Positions 14,907-24,767 are shown, counted from the stretch's first letter. The stretch: 64,000 nucleotides of DNA from Microbispora catharanthi (GCF_006334915.2 NZ_VDMA02000017.1:149587-213586); one strand, 5' to 3'. Notes: generated by a model from the letters alone, not told the origin. Numbers and translations are program-made.

Positions 14907-16039
14907 CAGTGCACCCCCAAGCTCGACCGGATCCGCCGCACGATGTCCGGGAGCACCGCGAGGAAACGATCGATGTCGTCCTCGGACGCGCCACGGGGCA
15001 GCGATACCCGCACATTCCCATGCGTAAGCACGCCCATTGCCTCCAGAACATGCGATGGACGAAGCGTACTCGCCGTGCAGGAGCTGCCGGACGAGACGGC
15101 GAAACCGGCCTTGTCGAGCTCGGTCAGCAGCGCCTCGCCCTCGACGTACAGACAGGAGAACGTCACGACGTGCGGCAGCCGCAGGACCGGGTCTCCGACG
15201 ACCTCCACATCGGGCACCAGGCGGGGCACCTCGGCGCGGATCCGGTCGACCAGGGCGGACAGCCGCCGCCCCTCGGCCTCCGCCTCCTCGGCCCGGGCGC
15301 GCAGCGCCGCGGCGGCGGCCACGATCGCGGGCACGTTCTCGAACCCCGGCACGCGCCGCCGCTCCCGCTCGTCCTCGGGCAGCGGCGAGCGCCAGCGCAC
15401 GCCCTTGCGCACCGCCAGCACACCCACCCCGGCCGGGCCGCCCCACTTGTGCGCGCTCGCGGTGAGGACCGACCAGCCCTCGGGGACCGGCAGGCGGCCC
15501 GCCGACTGCGCGGCGTCGACCAGCAGCGGCACGCCCGCCTCCCGGCACGCCCGCGCCGCCTCCTCCACCGGCTGAAGGGTCCCCACCTCGTGGTTGGCCG
15601 TCTGCAGGCACGCCAGGGCCGTACCGGGCCGCGCGACAGCCTCGGCGAACGCGCCCGCGTCCACCCGGCCCGTACGGCTCACGCCCACGATCTCCACCTC
15701 GCCGCCGGCGCGCTCGTGGACCTCGCCCGCGTGCAGGACGCTCGAGTGCTCGACGGCGCCCGCCACCAGGCGGGTGCCGGCCCGGCGGCGGCCGGCCAGC
15801 GTGCCGAGCACTCCCAGGTGGACGGCCTGCGTCCCCGACGAGGTGAACGACACCTCGTCGGGCCGGGCGCCGATCAGTTCGGCTACCTCTGCCCTCGCGC
15901 GCTCCAGTAACATCTGGGCGCGGCGCGCCGTGCCGTACAGGCGGGCGGGATCGGCCCAGCCGGCGTCGATCGCCGCCAGCAAGGCGTCACGGGCCGCGGG
16001 ATGGAGAGGTTCGGTCGAAGCCGCGTCCAGGTAGGCCAC
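14906..16039 (-). CDS. Cysteine desulfurase (NifS/IscS-like aminotransferase class V)
   Basis: 377 residues, MAYLDAASTEPLHPAARDALLAA at the N-terminus. The PLP lysine is in LTASAHKWGGPAGVGVL, with NHEVGTLQPVEEA and DAAQSAG upstream. The persulfide-forming Cys is in AVSSGSSCTASTLRPSHVL. The enzyme frees sulfur from cysteine for Fe-S clusters or thiolation. No IscU or MnmA gene is adjacent; instead a TusA-like gene overlaps the stop, arguing for sulfur relay. It is divergent from ctaC, with a 187-bp intergenic region. Confidence 0.92.
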   Translation of the reverse strand: MAYLDAASTEPLHPAARDALLAAIDAGWADPARLYGTARRAQMLLERARAEVAELIGARPDEVSFTSSGTQAVHLGVLGTLAGRRRAGTRLVAGAVEHSSVLHAGEVHERAGGEVEIVGVSRTGRVDAGAFAEAVARPGTALACLQTANHEVGTLQPVEEAARACREAGVPLLVDAAQSAGRLPVPEGWSVLTASAHKWGGPAGVGVLAVRKGVRWRSPLPEDERERRRVPGFENVPAIVAAAAALRARAEEAEAEGRRLSALVDRIRAEVPRLVPDVEVVGDPVLRLPHVVTFSCLYVEGEALLTELDKAGFAVSSGSSCTASTLRPSHVLEAMGVLTHGNVRVSLPRGASEDDIDRFLAVLPDIVRRIRSSLGVH

Positions 16040-16226
16040 AGTTAGGACATTAACGGGGGCTGCTCAGAGGGGCGGCGCCGGTCCGCGCTAATGTGTCCCC
16101 CAGCGTGAACTCAACCAAGTAAAGGGCAGACCGGCCACAAGGCTGGTGCCGGTCTCACCCAAGGGTCAATTGGAAAAACCGCCCAGGAGAGGAACTCTTG
16201 GGCTTCATCTGTGGGGTAGGCGATCC

Positions 16227-17057
16227 GTGAGTCCGACCCGCCGTACGACACGGCGACCGTGGGCACGCCGCCGGTTGCCCGGAGCCGCCGCCCTGGCGCT
16301 GCTGGTGGCGTCCGGGACGGCGTGTAGCAACCAGGCGATCGATCAGTGGTCCCGTGGGGGCATGCCGGAAGGTGTCACCAAGCAGGCCGACATCGTCCAG
16401 ACGCTCTGGAACGGGAGCTGGATCGCGGCTCTCGCCACCGGCGTGGTCGTCTGGGGACTGATCCTGTGGGCGTGCATCTTCCATCGGAAGAAGAAGAACA
16501 GCCCCGATCAGCTGCCTCCGCAGGTGCGCTACAACCTGCCGATCGAGATCCTCTACACGGTGGTCCCGGTCATCATGGTCGCGGTCTTCTTCTACTTCAC
16601 GGCCCGTGACGAGACCGAGATCACGCGGATCACCAAGGCCGCCCCGGTCAAGGTCGCGGTCGAGGGCTACCAGTGGAGCTGGCGCTTCACGACCGAGTAC
16701 CAGGGCCAGAAGGCCGTGGTCGCGGGCGTGCCGGTGGACCTCAGCAAGCAGAGCGCGGAGAACCCGCAGGGTCCGCAGCTCGTGCTGCCGGTCAACACCC
16801 AGGTGCAGTTCGACCTGCACTCGCCCGACGTCATCCACTCGTTCTGGGTGCCGGCGTTCCTGTTCAAGCAGGACGTCTTCCCGGGCAACGTGCACAACCA
16901 CTTCCAGATCACGACGCTCAACAAGACGGGCGTCTTCGTCGGCCGATGCGCCGAGCTCTGCGGCACCGACCACAGCAAGATGCTGTTCTCCGTGAAGCTC
17001 GTGCCGCAGGCCGAATTCGACCAGTACATCAAGAGCCAGGCGGGGAGTGCGCAGTGA
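16227..17057 (+). CDS. ctaC: Cytochrome c oxidase subunit II
   Basis: 276 residues from GTG 16227, chosen because GGTAGG lies six bases upstream. A basic N-terminus and hydrophobic stretch end in VASGTACSN, a lipoprotein-like Cys near residue 33. Two transmembrane helices follow ([21 protein letters not shown] and [17 protein letters not shown]). The periplasmic cupredoxin domain has HSFWVPAF and [14 protein letters not shown], giving the complete CuA ligand set (His, Cys, Cys, His, Met). It takes electrons from the bc1 cytochrome c domain. It overlaps ctaD by GTGA. Confidence 0.97.
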   Translation: MSPTRRTTRRPWARRRLPGAAALALLVASGTACSNQAIDQWSRGGMPEGVTKQADIVQTLWNGSWIAALATGVVVWGLILWACIFHRKKKNSPDQLPPQVRYNLPIEILYTVVPVIMVAVFFYFTARDETEITRITKAAPVKVAVEGYQWSWRFTTEYQGQKAVVAGVPVDLSKQSAENPQGPQLVLPVNTQVQFDLHSPDVIHSFWVPAFLFKQDVFPGNVHNHFQITTLNKTGVFVGRCAELCGTDHSKMLFSVKLVPQAEFDQYIKSQAGSAQ

Positions 17058-18718
17058 CCGCCATCCAGGAACCGGCCGGCATCGTCGCCCGGCCGTACAC
17101 CAAGGGCACGGTCATCGCCAAGTGGCTGTCCTCGACCGACCACAAGGTGATCGGGCACCTCTACCTGATCACGTCGTTCGTGTTCTTCCTCATCGGCGGC
17201 CTCATGGCGCTGGTGATGCGGGCCGAGCTCGCGCAGCCGGGGCTGCAGGTCGTGTCGAACGAGCAGTTCAACCAGCTGTTCACGATGCACGGCACGATCA
17301 TGCTGCTCATGTTCGCGACGCCGCTGTTCGCCGGCTTCGCCAACGAGCTGATGCCGCTGCAGATCGGCGCCCCTGACGTGGCCTTCCCCCGGCTGAACAT
17401 GGTGAGCTACTGGCTCTACCTGTTCGGCAGCACGATCGCCGTGCTGGGCTTCTTCACCCCGAACGGGTCCGCGTCGTTCGGCTGGACCGCGTACGCGCCG
17501 CTGTCGAACGCGGTCACCTCGCCCGGCCTCGGCAGCGACTTCTGGGTCCTGGGCCTGGCGATGTCCGGTCTCGGCACCATCCTCGGCGCGGTGAACTTCA
17601 TCACCACGATCCTCACCATGCGCGCCCCCGGCATGACGATGTTCCGGATGCCGATCTTCACCTGGAACATCCTGCTGACCAGCATCCTGGTACTGCTGGC
17701 CTTCCCGGTGCTGGCCGCCGCGCTGCTCGCCCTGGAGGCCGACCGCAAGCTGGGCGCGCACATCTTCGACTCGCCCACCGGCGGGGCGATGCTGTGGCAG
17801 CACCTGTTCTGGTTCTTCGGGCACCCCGAGGTCTACATCATCGCGCTGCCGTTCTTCGGCATCATCACCGAGATCCTTCCGGTCTTCAGCCGTAAGCCGA
17901 TCTTCGGGTACATCGGCCTGGTCGGCGCGACCATCGCCATCGCGGGCCTGTCGGTCACCGTGTGGGCGCACCACATGTTCGTCACCGGACAGGTGCTGCT
18001 GCCGTTCTTCTCGTTCATGACGTTCCTCATCGCCGTACCGACCGGTGTGAAGTTCTTCAACTGGATCGGCACAATGTGGCGGGGACACCTGTCGTTCGAG
18101 GCGCCGATGCTGTTCGCGGTCGGCTTCCTGGTGACCTTCCTGTTCGGTGGTCTGACCGGTGTCATCCTGGCGTCGCCCCCGCTCGACTTCCACATCAGCG
18201 ACACCTACTTCGTCGTGGCCCACTTCCACTACGTGGTCTTCGGCACCGTGGTGTTCGCGATGTTCGCCGGGTTCTACTTCTGGTGGCCCAAGTTCACCGG
18301 CAAGATGCTGAACGACAAGATCGGCAAGCTCCACTTCTGGCTGCTGTTCTTCGGCTTCCACCTGACCTTCCTGGTGCAGCACTGGCTGGGCGTCATCGGC
18401 TTCCCCCGCCGCTACGCCGACTACTCGGCGTCCGACGGCTTCACCGACCTGAACATGGTCTCCTCGGCCGGCGCGCTCCTGCTGGGCCTGTCCACCCTGC
18501 CGTTCTTCTACAACGTCTGGGTGACGTGGCGTAAGGCTCCCAAGGTCACCGTGGACGACCCGTGGGGCTTCGGCGGCTCGCTCGAGTGGGCGACCTCCTG
18601 CCCGCCGCCGCGGCACAACTTCCTGTCGCTGCCGCGGATCCGGTCCGAGCGCCCGGCGTTCGACCTCAAGTACCCGCACATCACCGCCAAGCCGGAGCTG
18701 GTGGAGGAGTCCCGATGA
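17054..18718 (+). CDS. ctaD: Cytochrome c oxidase subunit I (aa3 type)
   Basis: 554 residues from GTG 17054, overlapping the ctaC stop. Twelve transmembrane helices are expected. Ligands visible: TMHGTIML (low-spin heme His), [10 protein letters not shown] (CuB His and cross-linked Tyr), TVWAHHMFV (CuB His pair) and VAHFHYVVF (heme a3 and heme a His). K-channel and D-channel regions look intact. It is the catalytic subunit reducing oxygen and pumping protons. It overlaps ctaF by ATGA. Confidence 0.98.
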   Translation: MTAIQEPAGIVARPYTKGTVIAKWLSSTDHKVIGHLYLITSFVFFLIGGLMALVMRAELAQPGLQVVSNEQFNQLFTMHGTIMLLMFATPLFAGFANELMPLQIGAPDVAFPRLNMVSYWLYLFGSTIAVLGFFTPNGSASFGWTAYAPLSNAVTSPGLGSDFWVLGLAMSGLGTILGAVNFITTILTMRAPGMTMFRMPIFTWNILLTSILVLLAFPVLAAALLALEADRKLGAHIFDSPTGGAMLWQHLFWFFGHPEVYIIALPFFGIITEILPVFSRKPIFGYIGLVGATIAIAGLSVTVWAHHMFVTGQVLLPFFSFMTFLIAVPTGVKFFNWIGTMWRGHLSFEAPMLFAVGFLVTFLFGGLTGVILASPPLDFHISDTYFVVAHFHYVVFGTVVFAMFAGFYFWWPKFTGKMLNDKIGKLHFWLLFFGFHLTFLVQHWLGVIGFPRRYADYSASDGFTDLNMVSSAGALLLGLSTLPFFYNVWVTWRKAPKVTVDDPWGFGGSLEWATSCPPPRHNFLSLPRIRSERPAFDLKYPHITAKPELVEESR

Positions 18719-19110
18719 AGATCCAGGGATGGATGTTCCTGCTCTGCGGCATCTTCTTCGCCGCCGCGGACGTGGTCTACTGGTTCTGGTCCAAGGAGCC
18801 GACCGGCACCACCGCCATGGCGATCTCCGTCGGCCTGGCCCTCATGATCGGCTACTACCTGCTGTTCACCGCGCGCCGCATCGGCGACCAGCCGGAGGAC
18901 AACAAGGAAGCCGAGATCAGCGACGGCGCGGGCGAGATCGGCTTCTACAGCCCGCACAGCTGGTGGCCGCTGTTCGTGTGCCTGTCGGCCGCGCTCACGT
19001 TCTTCGGCTTCGCGGTCGGCTGGTGGCTGTTCTTCATCGGCCTGTTCTGCACGGTCATGAGCATGATCGGGTTCGTGTTCCAGTACTACCGGGGCAACTT
19101 CTCGCACTGA
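18715..19110 (+). CDS. ctaF: Cytochrome c oxidase subunit IV, actinobacterial type
   Basis: 131 residues, four hydrophobic helices: [34 protein letters not shown], then [20 protein letters not shown] and [22 protein letters not shown]. The loop segment [20 protein letters not shown] is characteristic of CtaF in the actinobacterial bcc-aa3 supercomplex. It is a small stabilising subunit. Translationally coupled to ctaD; a strong hairpin follows at 19131. Confidence 0.95.
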   Translation: MKIQGWMFLLCGIFFAAADVVYWFWSKEPTGTTAMAISVGLALMIGYYLLFTARRIGDQPEDNKEAEISDGAGEIGFYSPHSWWPLFVCLSAALTFFGFAVGWWLFFIGLFCTVMSMIGFVFQYYRGNFSH

Positions 19111-19130
19111 GTGCGTGAACCCCCGCTGGG

Positions 19131-19160
19131 CGGCCGGTCGGCGATCTCGCCGACCGGCCG
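19131..19160 (+). terminator. Rho-independent-type terminator after ctaCDF
   Basis: Perfect 14-bp arms CGGCCGGTCGGCGA and TCGCCGACCGGCCG with a 2-base centre, followed by TTCGCGTTCTTT. It lies 20 bases after the ctaF stop. Confidence 0.85.
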
Positions 19161-19252
19161 TTCGCGTTCTTTGCCGGCACGCGGCCCCCGGACTGCCCGA
19201 ACGGTACGTCACCAGGGAATAACCCCCGGAAAGCGACGCTAGGGGGACGGAC

Positions 19253-20425
19253 GTGCGTGCTGGTGCGGGGGCGCTGGCCCTTCTCGTGATGGTTGCCGGG
19301 TGTTCCACTTCGGGCGGGCGGGACGAGGATCGAGGCTCCGGGACGGCGATCAGCATCAGCCCGCTCGACGGCGCCGCCGACCTGCCGCCCGAGCTTCCGA
19401 TCCTGATCGGCGCGGCGGGCGGCAAGCTCACCCACGTGGCCGTACAGGCCGCGGGACGGCCCGTCGCGGGCGTCTTCAGCCCCGACCGCACCCAGTGGCG
19501 CAGCGAGCGTCCCATGGCCCCGGGGACGGCCTACAGCGTCGAGGCGACGGCCGCGGGCCCCGGCGGCTCGGCCACCAGGACCGTCCGCTTCGCCACGAAA
19601 CAGGCCGCCAAGACCTTCGGCATCTCCACCCTGCTGCCCAACAAGCAGGACACCGGCCTGACGGTCGGCGTCGGCATGCCGATCATCATCACCTTCGACA
19701 AGCCGGTCACCGACCGCGTGTCCGTCGAGCGCAACCTGATCGTGCAGGCGTCCAAGCCCATCGACGGCGCCTGGCACTGGCTCGACGACAAGAACGTGGT
19801 CTTCCGCCCCGAGAAGTACTGGCCGACGTACACGAAGGTCCGTGTCACCGCGCGCCTGGCCGGCATCAGGGGCGGCGAGGGCATGTACGGCAAGCAGGAC
19901 TACGTCAGGGACTTCGAGGTCGGCCGTTCGCAGATCAGCGTCGCCAACACCCAGACCCACTACATGAAGATCGAGCGGGACGGCAAGCAGATCAAGAACA
20001 TGCCGATCAGCGCGGGCATGGGCGACGTGCTCCGCCACCACACCACCAGCGGGATCCACGTGGCGATGTCCAGGGAGGACGTCACGGTCATGACCTCGCC
20101 GGACGCCTCGCCGGGGCAGGCCGGTTACTACGAGACGACGGTGTACAACAGCGTCCGCATCTCCAACACCGGCGAATACGTCCACGGCGCTCCGTGGTCC
20201 GTCGGCGACCAGGGCAACTCCAACGTCAGCCACGGCTGCGTGAACGTCAGCCCGGAGAACGCCAAGTGGTTCAAGAACAACACCCTGATCGGCGACCCGA
20301 TCATCGTGACCGGGACGCCGCGCAGGCTGGAGGCGACCAACGGCTGGAGCTACTGGCAGGACTCCTGGCCGGCCTGGCTCAAGCGGAGCCGCCTGCGCGC
20401 CGCTCCCGCCGAGGCCCTCCTCTGA
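19253..20425 (+). CDS. L,D-transpeptidase lipoprotein (YkuD domain with Ig-like domains)
   Basis: 390 residues from GTG 19253. The lipobox LLVMVAGCSTSG places lipidated Cys near residue 17. Residues about 40-240 are two Ig-like domains (VTDRVSVERNLIVQASKP, WHWLDDKNVVFRP). The YkuD catalytic domain (about 245-375) contains SGIHVAMSRED and SNVSHGCVNVSPENAKWF with the catalytic His and Cys. It forms 3-3 peptidoglycan cross-links on the outer face of the membrane. The final 47 bases overlap the end of the convergent acyltransferase gene. Confidence 0.95.
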   Translation: MRAGAGALALLVMVAGCSTSGGRDEDRGSGTAISISPLDGAADLPPELPILIGAAGGKLTHVAVQAAGRPVAGVFSPDRTQWRSERPMAPGTAYSVEATAAGPGGSATRTVRFATKQAAKTFGISTLLPNKQDTGLTVGVGMPIIITFDKPVTDRVSVERNLIVQASKPIDGAWHWLDDKNVVFRPEKYWPTYTKVRVTARLAGIRGGEGMYGKQDYVRDFEVGRSQISVANTQTHYMKIERDGKQIKNMPISAGMGDVLRHHTTSGIHVAMSREDVTVMTSPDASPGQAGYYETTVYNSVRISNTGEYVHGAPWSVGDQGNSNVSHGCVNVSPENAKWFKNNTLIGDPIIVTGTPRRLEATNGWSYWQDSWPAWLKRSRLRAAPAEALL

Positions 20426-21572
20426 GCGGCTTTCCGCCACCGCGTGGGCCGCGCGTCTCGTGGCGGCGGAATGCCGCCCAGCACACCGCCAGGGCCGCCG
20501 CGAACGCCGGCAACCACGCCAGACGGGCGGCCACCCAGCCGGGATCGCCGGGGACGGTGTGCAGGCCGGGCAGCGCCCCGCCCGCGAGCCGCAGGGCCGC
20601 CGCCGTGACCGCGATCATCGCGGTCTGGTGCCACAGGAAGATCGTCATCGCGGAGAGGTTGGCCGCCGCCACGAGCGCCCAGGCGGCGGGACGGCGCAGC
20701 ACCCGCCGCAGCGGCCCGGACAGCACCAGGGCCGCCCCGCACTGGGCCAGCCCGAACGCGACGGCCGCCAGCGTGGGCGGGGACTGGTTGGAGACCGGCG
20801 CGCCCGGCACCCCGACCATGGACGCCGGATAGCCGGCCCACAGGACGAGACCGGCGGTGGCGGCGGCCCCGCCGAGCAGCAGCGCCCATCCGGTCACCCG
20901 GCCGTCCAGCCGCCCGCGCGCCCAGAGGGCGCCCAGGCAGTACGGCACCAGCCAGCCGGTCGCCACGTTGATCCAGCCGACCCAGGACGGCCCGCCCAGA
21001 CCGAACCTGACGAGGTCGGCCACCGCGACGGCGGCGAGCGGCCACACCGGGTGCAGCCGGGCGGCGAGCGGGGTCGCCGCCGTCAGCGCCGCGAAGACCA
21101 GCAGGAACCACATCGGCGACCACACCAGCTTGACCAGTGCGTACACGGTTCCGGGGTCGGCTCCCCAGGCGAGCATCGCGACCGCCGCCGCGCTCCACAC
21201 CCCCAGCACGGGCACGACGGGGCGGAACAGGCGGGCCATCCGGGCGGCGGCCCACCGCCCGGGACCCACGCCCCGGCCCCGCGCGCGGCCGTGGCTCTCG
21301 ACGGCCACCCGCCCGCCCACGAAGAAGAACACGGCCATGGTCTGGAACAGCCAGGAGACGGGCGCGAGCTGCGGCATGTACTTCAACGGGCTGGTCACGC
21401 GAAGGACGCCGCTGTCGGCGACCGGGGCGGTCACCAGCCAGTGGCCGAGCACCACACCGGCGATGGCGAGGGCACGCAGCGCGTCGACGGCGCGGTCGCG
21501 CGGTGTCTCCACGGCGCGGTCGCGCGGGGCCGGTGTCGCCTCCTCGGCACGCCGGACGAGGTCACGAAACAT
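20379..21572 (-). CDS. Acyltransferase family 3 membrane protein
   Basis: 397 residues with about ten transmembrane helices. The N-terminus has DALRALAIAGVVLGHWLVTAP with the conserved His of acyltransferase-3 proteins, then FFFVGGRVAVESH and WFLLVFAALTAATPLAARL. AMTIFLWHQTAMIAVTAAAL carries the late His motif. Such enzymes O-acylate sugars, lipids or antibiotics at the membrane. The start overlaps the end of the upstream hydrolase gene by 11 bases, so the two form an operon. Its last 47 bases overlap the L,D-transpeptidase 3' end on the other strand. Confidence 0.88.
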   Translation of the reverse strand: MFRDLVRRAEEATPAPRDRAVETPRDRAVDALRALAIAGVVLGHWLVTAPVADSGVLRVTSPLKYMPQLAPVSWLFQTMAVFFFVGGRVAVESHGRARGRGVGPGRWAAARMARLFRPVVPVLGVWSAAAVAMLAWGADPGTVYALVKLVWSPMWFLLVFAALTAATPLAARLHPVWPLAAVAVADLVRFGLGGPSWVGWINVATGWLVPYCLGALWARGRLDGRVTGWALLLGGAAATAGLVLWAGYPASMVGVPGAPVSNQSPPTLAAVAFGLAQCGAALVLSGPLRRVLRRPAAWALVAAANLSAMTIFLWHQTAMIAVTAAALRLAGGALPGLHTVPGDPGWVAARLAWLPAFAAALAVCWAAFRRHETRGPRGGGKPLRGGPRRERRAGGSA

Positions 21573-22686
21573 GGCTCACCTCGGCGGGAGCATGCCCCGA
21601 CACGATCCGGGCGATGTTCGCCAGCGCGGGCGATCCGTCTTTCAGATAGTCGCTGTGACCGCCGTCGCCCGCGGCGAAGATCCGGGCGCCGAACCGGGGA
21701 TCCATGGGATCCTCCCCGAGCCCGACGGTGGCGAAGGGCAGGCGCACCGCCGCGTGCGGCAGATCGGCGACCCAGTCCCCGGTGCCGCGGGCGGCCCACA
21801 CGGCCGCCCGGGTGCCCATCGCCGCAACGTCGTCCACGCCCGCGCCTGGGCTGCCGTACAGGACGATGTCCGCGACGTTCAGCCCGGGCGCGGCCCGGCC
21901 GCACAGCACGCCGCCGTACGAGTGACACAGCAGGCTGATGCGGGCGGCGGGCTTGAGCCGGGCCAGGTCGCGGACGAAGGCACGCAGTGCGGGGACGGCC
22001 TCGTCCGCGCGGCCGGGAGTCAGCGCCTGGAGGCTCACGGTGCTCGGGGTCCGGTATCCGAGCCAGGCGACGACGGCCCCCCGGCCGCCGGTCGCCCGCT
22101 GCAGCCGCATCGAGCCGGCCCGCAGGAGCCCGTACGTGTCGAGGCCGGTGCCGGAGCCGGGGACGACCACCGCGATACGGTCGGCGGTGGCCAGATCGCC
22201 GAACACTTCGGCGGCACGGCCGCCGTCGCGGCCGTCGAAGGACAGGAAGTGCCGGGCGGGATCGGCCATCGTCCGCAGCATCGCGGCCCGCCAAGGGTGA
22301 CCGGCGGCCCTGGCGGTCCGCATCGCCGCCTCGATCGCACCGCGGGTCGCGGCGAACCGCTCGGCCAGGCTCGCGGCGGTCACGGCGCGCAGCGGGGGCA
22401 GGGGCGGCGGGACGGGCGCGGGGACCGCCTCGGGACGTGCCGCGCCGGCCACCGGGACGGCGAGTGCGGCGGCGACGAGTGCGGCGAGCAGCCTCCGGCG
22501 CAGGCGGCCACCGGCCGCGCCGGGGCGAGGGGGTGCGAGCGGGCCGCGGCGTGCGCCCGTGCCGCCGCGGGGGAGGGGGAGCGGCGGCGGTGGGCGGTCG
22601 TCGGCGCCCGTTGGCTGTGCGGTGTCGATCACCCGGTTCACGGTGCCGTGCGGCGCGTCTCCACCGCATCCGACCACCAGGGACAT
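21562..22686 (-). CDS. Alpha/beta hydrolase, DUF1023 type
   Basis: Up to 374 residues from ATG 22686; an internal GTG near residue 18 is an alternative. After a Pro/Arg-rich start, a hydrophobic segment (about 65-82, LLAALVAAALAVPVAGAA) may be a signal or anchor. The hydrolase core has AVVVPGSGTGLDTYG, then ISLLCHSYGGVLCGRAAPG with nucleophile Ser in a C-H-S-Y-G elbow. Late residues GDGGHSDYLKDGS supply the catalytic His. DUF1023 hydrolases are abundant secreted or anchored actinobacterial esterases of unknown substrate. It overlaps the acyltransferase start. Confidence 0.85.
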   Translation of the reverse strand: MSLVVGCGGDAPHGTVNRVIDTAQPTGADDRPPPPLPLPRGGTGARRGPLAPPRPGAAGGRLRRRLLAALVAAALAVPVAGAARPEAVPAPVPPPLPPLRAVTAASLAERFAATRGAIEAAMRTARAAGHPWRAAMLRTMADPARHFLSFDGRDGGRAAEVFGDLATADRIAVVVPGSGTGLDTYGLLRAGSMRLQRATGGRGAVVAWLGYRTPSTVSLQALTPGRADEAVPALRAFVRDLARLKPAARISLLCHSYGGVLCGRAAPGLNVADIVLYGSPGAGVDDVAAMGTRAAVWAARGTGDWVADLPHAAVRLPFATVGLGEDPMDPRFGARIFAAGDGGHSDYLKDGSPALANIARIVSGHAPAEVSHVS

Positions 22687-22754
22687 TCGCCGCTACACCG
22701 GTCAGACCGCGGATGTAGACCCCTGGTCGGATGCCCGCAAAAGGGACGCCCGGC

Positions 22755-22760
22755 TACGCT
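22755..22760 (+). promoter_or_regulatory. Putative -10 box of a leaderless promoter
   Basis: TACGCT, six bases before ATG 22767. This supports 22767 over ATG 22731 as the histidine kinase start. Confidence 0.45.
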
Positions 22761-22766
22761 CTGACG

Positions 22767-23993
22767 ATGCAGGCGCCCCCGAGTTCCCTTCTGAAGCGGC
22801 TGCCGCCCGGGGTCTGGGTGGTCCTCGCCTGGTGTGGCGGCATGGCGTTCACGTTCCTGATGCGGCTGCGACTACCCGGCGAGTGGTACCCCGCCGAGCG
22901 CCCGGGGGCGCAGTTCTTCCAATGGGAGGGCCAGGTCCCCATGGCGGTGGCCACCGCACTCGCGCCGGCCGGGGGCGCCCTGCTGCGCCGCCGCCCGCTG
23001 CCGGCCCTGGTCCTGCTGCTCGCCGCGTCCGTTCTCGGGACGATGCCCCTGGGCGTGGCGGAGATTCCGCTGCCCCAGTTCCTCGCGGCCGAGGTCGCGG
23101 TGTTCTTCATCGCCGCCGGGCGGCCGCGCGCGACCGGCGTCGTCGCCGTTGTCATGGCCCTCGCCGTGCTGGGCGGCTATCTGGCGGTGCGGTTGGTGTG
23201 CGGGTGGCCGATCGGGGCGTCGTCCGAGACGGCCGTGGCCCTGACGACCGTCATCGCCTGGCTGCTCGGCAGTTCGGCGCGAGAGTCCCGCACGCACGCG
23301 GAGGAACTGCGCGCCCGCGCCGCGACCCAGGCGGTCACCGACGAGCGGCTCAGGATCGCCCGTGAGCTGCACGACATGGTCGCCCACAGCATCGGCGTCA
23401 TCGCGCTCCAGGCAGGCGCGGCACGGCGGGTCATCGACACCCAACCGGAGCGGGCACGGGAGGCGCTCGGCGAGATCGAGACGGCCGGTCGCCGGACGCT
23501 GTCGGGGCTGCGCCGGATGCTCGGCGGGCTGCGGGGCCCCGAGCAGGGGCGCCCGGCGCCGTCCGGGCCCCCGGGAGCGGCACCTCTGGGATCGGGGCAT
23601 CTGGAGCCGGCCTTCGGCCTCGCCGACGTCGACCGGCTGGCCGCCACGATCACGGAGGCGGGCGTATGGGTCGACGTACGGCGGTCGGGCGAGCCTCGCC
23701 CACTGCCGCCGGAGATCGAGGTGTCGGCCTACCGCATCATCCAGGAGGCCGTCACCAACGTGGTGCGTCACGCCGGCACGGCGTCGTGCCGGGTGTCGAT
23801 CGGCTACCGGGACGACGAGGTGCGCATCGAGGTTCTCGACGACGGGCGCGGCGGTGACACCGGAGGAGGTTACGGCCTGATCGGGATGCGCGAGCGGGTC
23901 GGCGCCCTACACGGGACCTTCGCCGCCGGTCCGCGTCCCGAGGGGGGCTTCCGGGTCGAGGCCCGGCTGCCCGTGTCCGCGGGAGTGCGATGA
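22767..23993 (+). CDS. Sensor histidine kinase, NarL-type (HisKA_3)
   Basis: 408 residues from ATG 22767. Four or five membrane helices occupy residues 10-180 with no large extracellular domain, so it senses within or near the membrane. The HisKA_3 phosphoacceptor is DERLRIARELHDMVAHSIGVIAL. The ATPase domain has YRIIQEAVTNVVRHAGTA (N box), EVLDDGRGGDTGGGYGLIGMRERVGAL (G boxes intact). It overlaps the following response regulator by ATGA, forming a complete two-component pair. The signal is unknown. Confidence 0.92.
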   Translation: MQAPPSSLLKRLPPGVWVVLAWCGGMAFTFLMRLRLPGEWYPAERPGAQFFQWEGQVPMAVATALAPAGGALLRRRPLPALVLLLAASVLGTMPLGVAEIPLPQFLAAEVAVFFIAAGRPRATGVVAVVMALAVLGGYLAVRLVCGWPIGASSETAVALTTVIAWLLGSSARESRTHAEELRARAATQAVTDERLRIARELHDMVAHSIGVIALQAGAARRVIDTQPERAREALGEIETAGRRTLSGLRRMLGGLRGPEQGRPAPSGPPGAAPLGSGHLEPAFGLADVDRLAATITEAGVWVDVRRSGEPRPLPPEIEVSAYRIIQEAVTNVVRHAGTASCRVSIGYRDDEVRIEVLDDGRGGDTGGGYGLIGMRERVGALHGTFAAGPRPEGGFRVEARLPVSAGVR

Positions 23994-24643
23994 CCGTCCG
24001 CGTGCTGCTCGCCGACGACCAGCCTCTGGTCCGCGCCGCCCTGCAGATGGTGATCGCCGACGCGCCCGACCTCGACCTGGCCGGGGAGGCGGGCACCGGC
24101 GCGGAGGCGGTGCGGATGGCGGAGGACGCCGAGCCCGACGTCGTGGTGATGGACATCCGCATGCCCGGCATGGACGGCATCGAGGCCACCCGGCTGATCA
24201 CCGCGGGCTGCGGCGCCCAGGTTCTCGTCCTGACGACCTTCGACGACGACGAGTACGTCTACGGCGCGCTGCGCGCCGGGGCGTCCGGGTTCCTCGTCAA
24301 GGACATGGCTCTGGACGACATCCTCGCCGCCATCCGGGTGGTCGCCGCCGGTGAGGCCCTGATCGCCCCGCGCGTGACCCGCCGGCTGATCGAGGAGTTC
24401 GCGGGACGTCCGGCGCCCGGCCCGCGGCCTCGGCGGGCCACAGGGCTCACCGAGCGGGAGGCCGAGGTGCTGACCCTCGTCGGGCGCGGCCTGTCCAACG
24501 CGGAGATCGCCGCCGAGCTGTTCATCAGCGCCGCCACCGTCAAGACGTACGTGACGCGGCTGCTCGCCAAGCTCGGCGCCCGCGACCGCGTGCGGCTGGT
24601 CATCATCGCCTACGAGACGGGCCTCGTGTCACCGACCGGCTGA
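23990..24643 (+). CDS. LuxR/NarL-type response regulator
   Basis: 217 residues. The receiver domain (1-125) has LLADDQPLVRAALQMVIAD, phosphoacceptor Asp in PDVVVMDIRMPGMDG, TTFDDDEYV and the Lys in GFLVKDM. The DNA-binding domain (about 150-210) has LTEREAEVLTLVGRGLSNAEIAAELFISAATVKTYVTRLLAKLG, the LuxR helix-turn-helix. It is coupled to the kinase before it. No target promoter can be recognised here. Confidence 0.94.
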   Translation: MTVRVLLADDQPLVRAALQMVIADAPDLDLAGEAGTGAEAVRMAEDAEPDVVVMDIRMPGMDGIEATRLITAGCGAQVLVLTTFDDDEYVYGALRAGASGFLVKDMALDDILAAIRVVAAGEALIAPRVTRRLIEEFAGRPAPGPRPRRATGLTEREAEVLTLVGRGLSNAEIAAELFISAATVKTYVTRLLAKLGARDRVRLVIIAYETGLVSPTG

Positions 24644-24657
24644 GCCCGGGAAAGCGC

Positions 24658-24767
24658 CCCGATGAGCGAAGCGGGAAACACCGAGCGAGCCGGAGGGGCG
24701 CGCCCATGCACGCCTCCGGCATGACCGGCGGATCCAAGCGTCCCGATGGGCGACGCGGGAAACACAG
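24658..24767. repeat. Imperfect direct repeat pair, about 26 bp
   Basis: CCCGATGAGCGAAGCGGGAA from 24658 and CCCGATGGGCGACGCGGGAA from 24742 begin two copies that both continue with ACAC. They differ at two positions in the first 20 and lie 84 bp apart in the convergent gap between the response regulator and qcrB. Confidence 0.6.
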
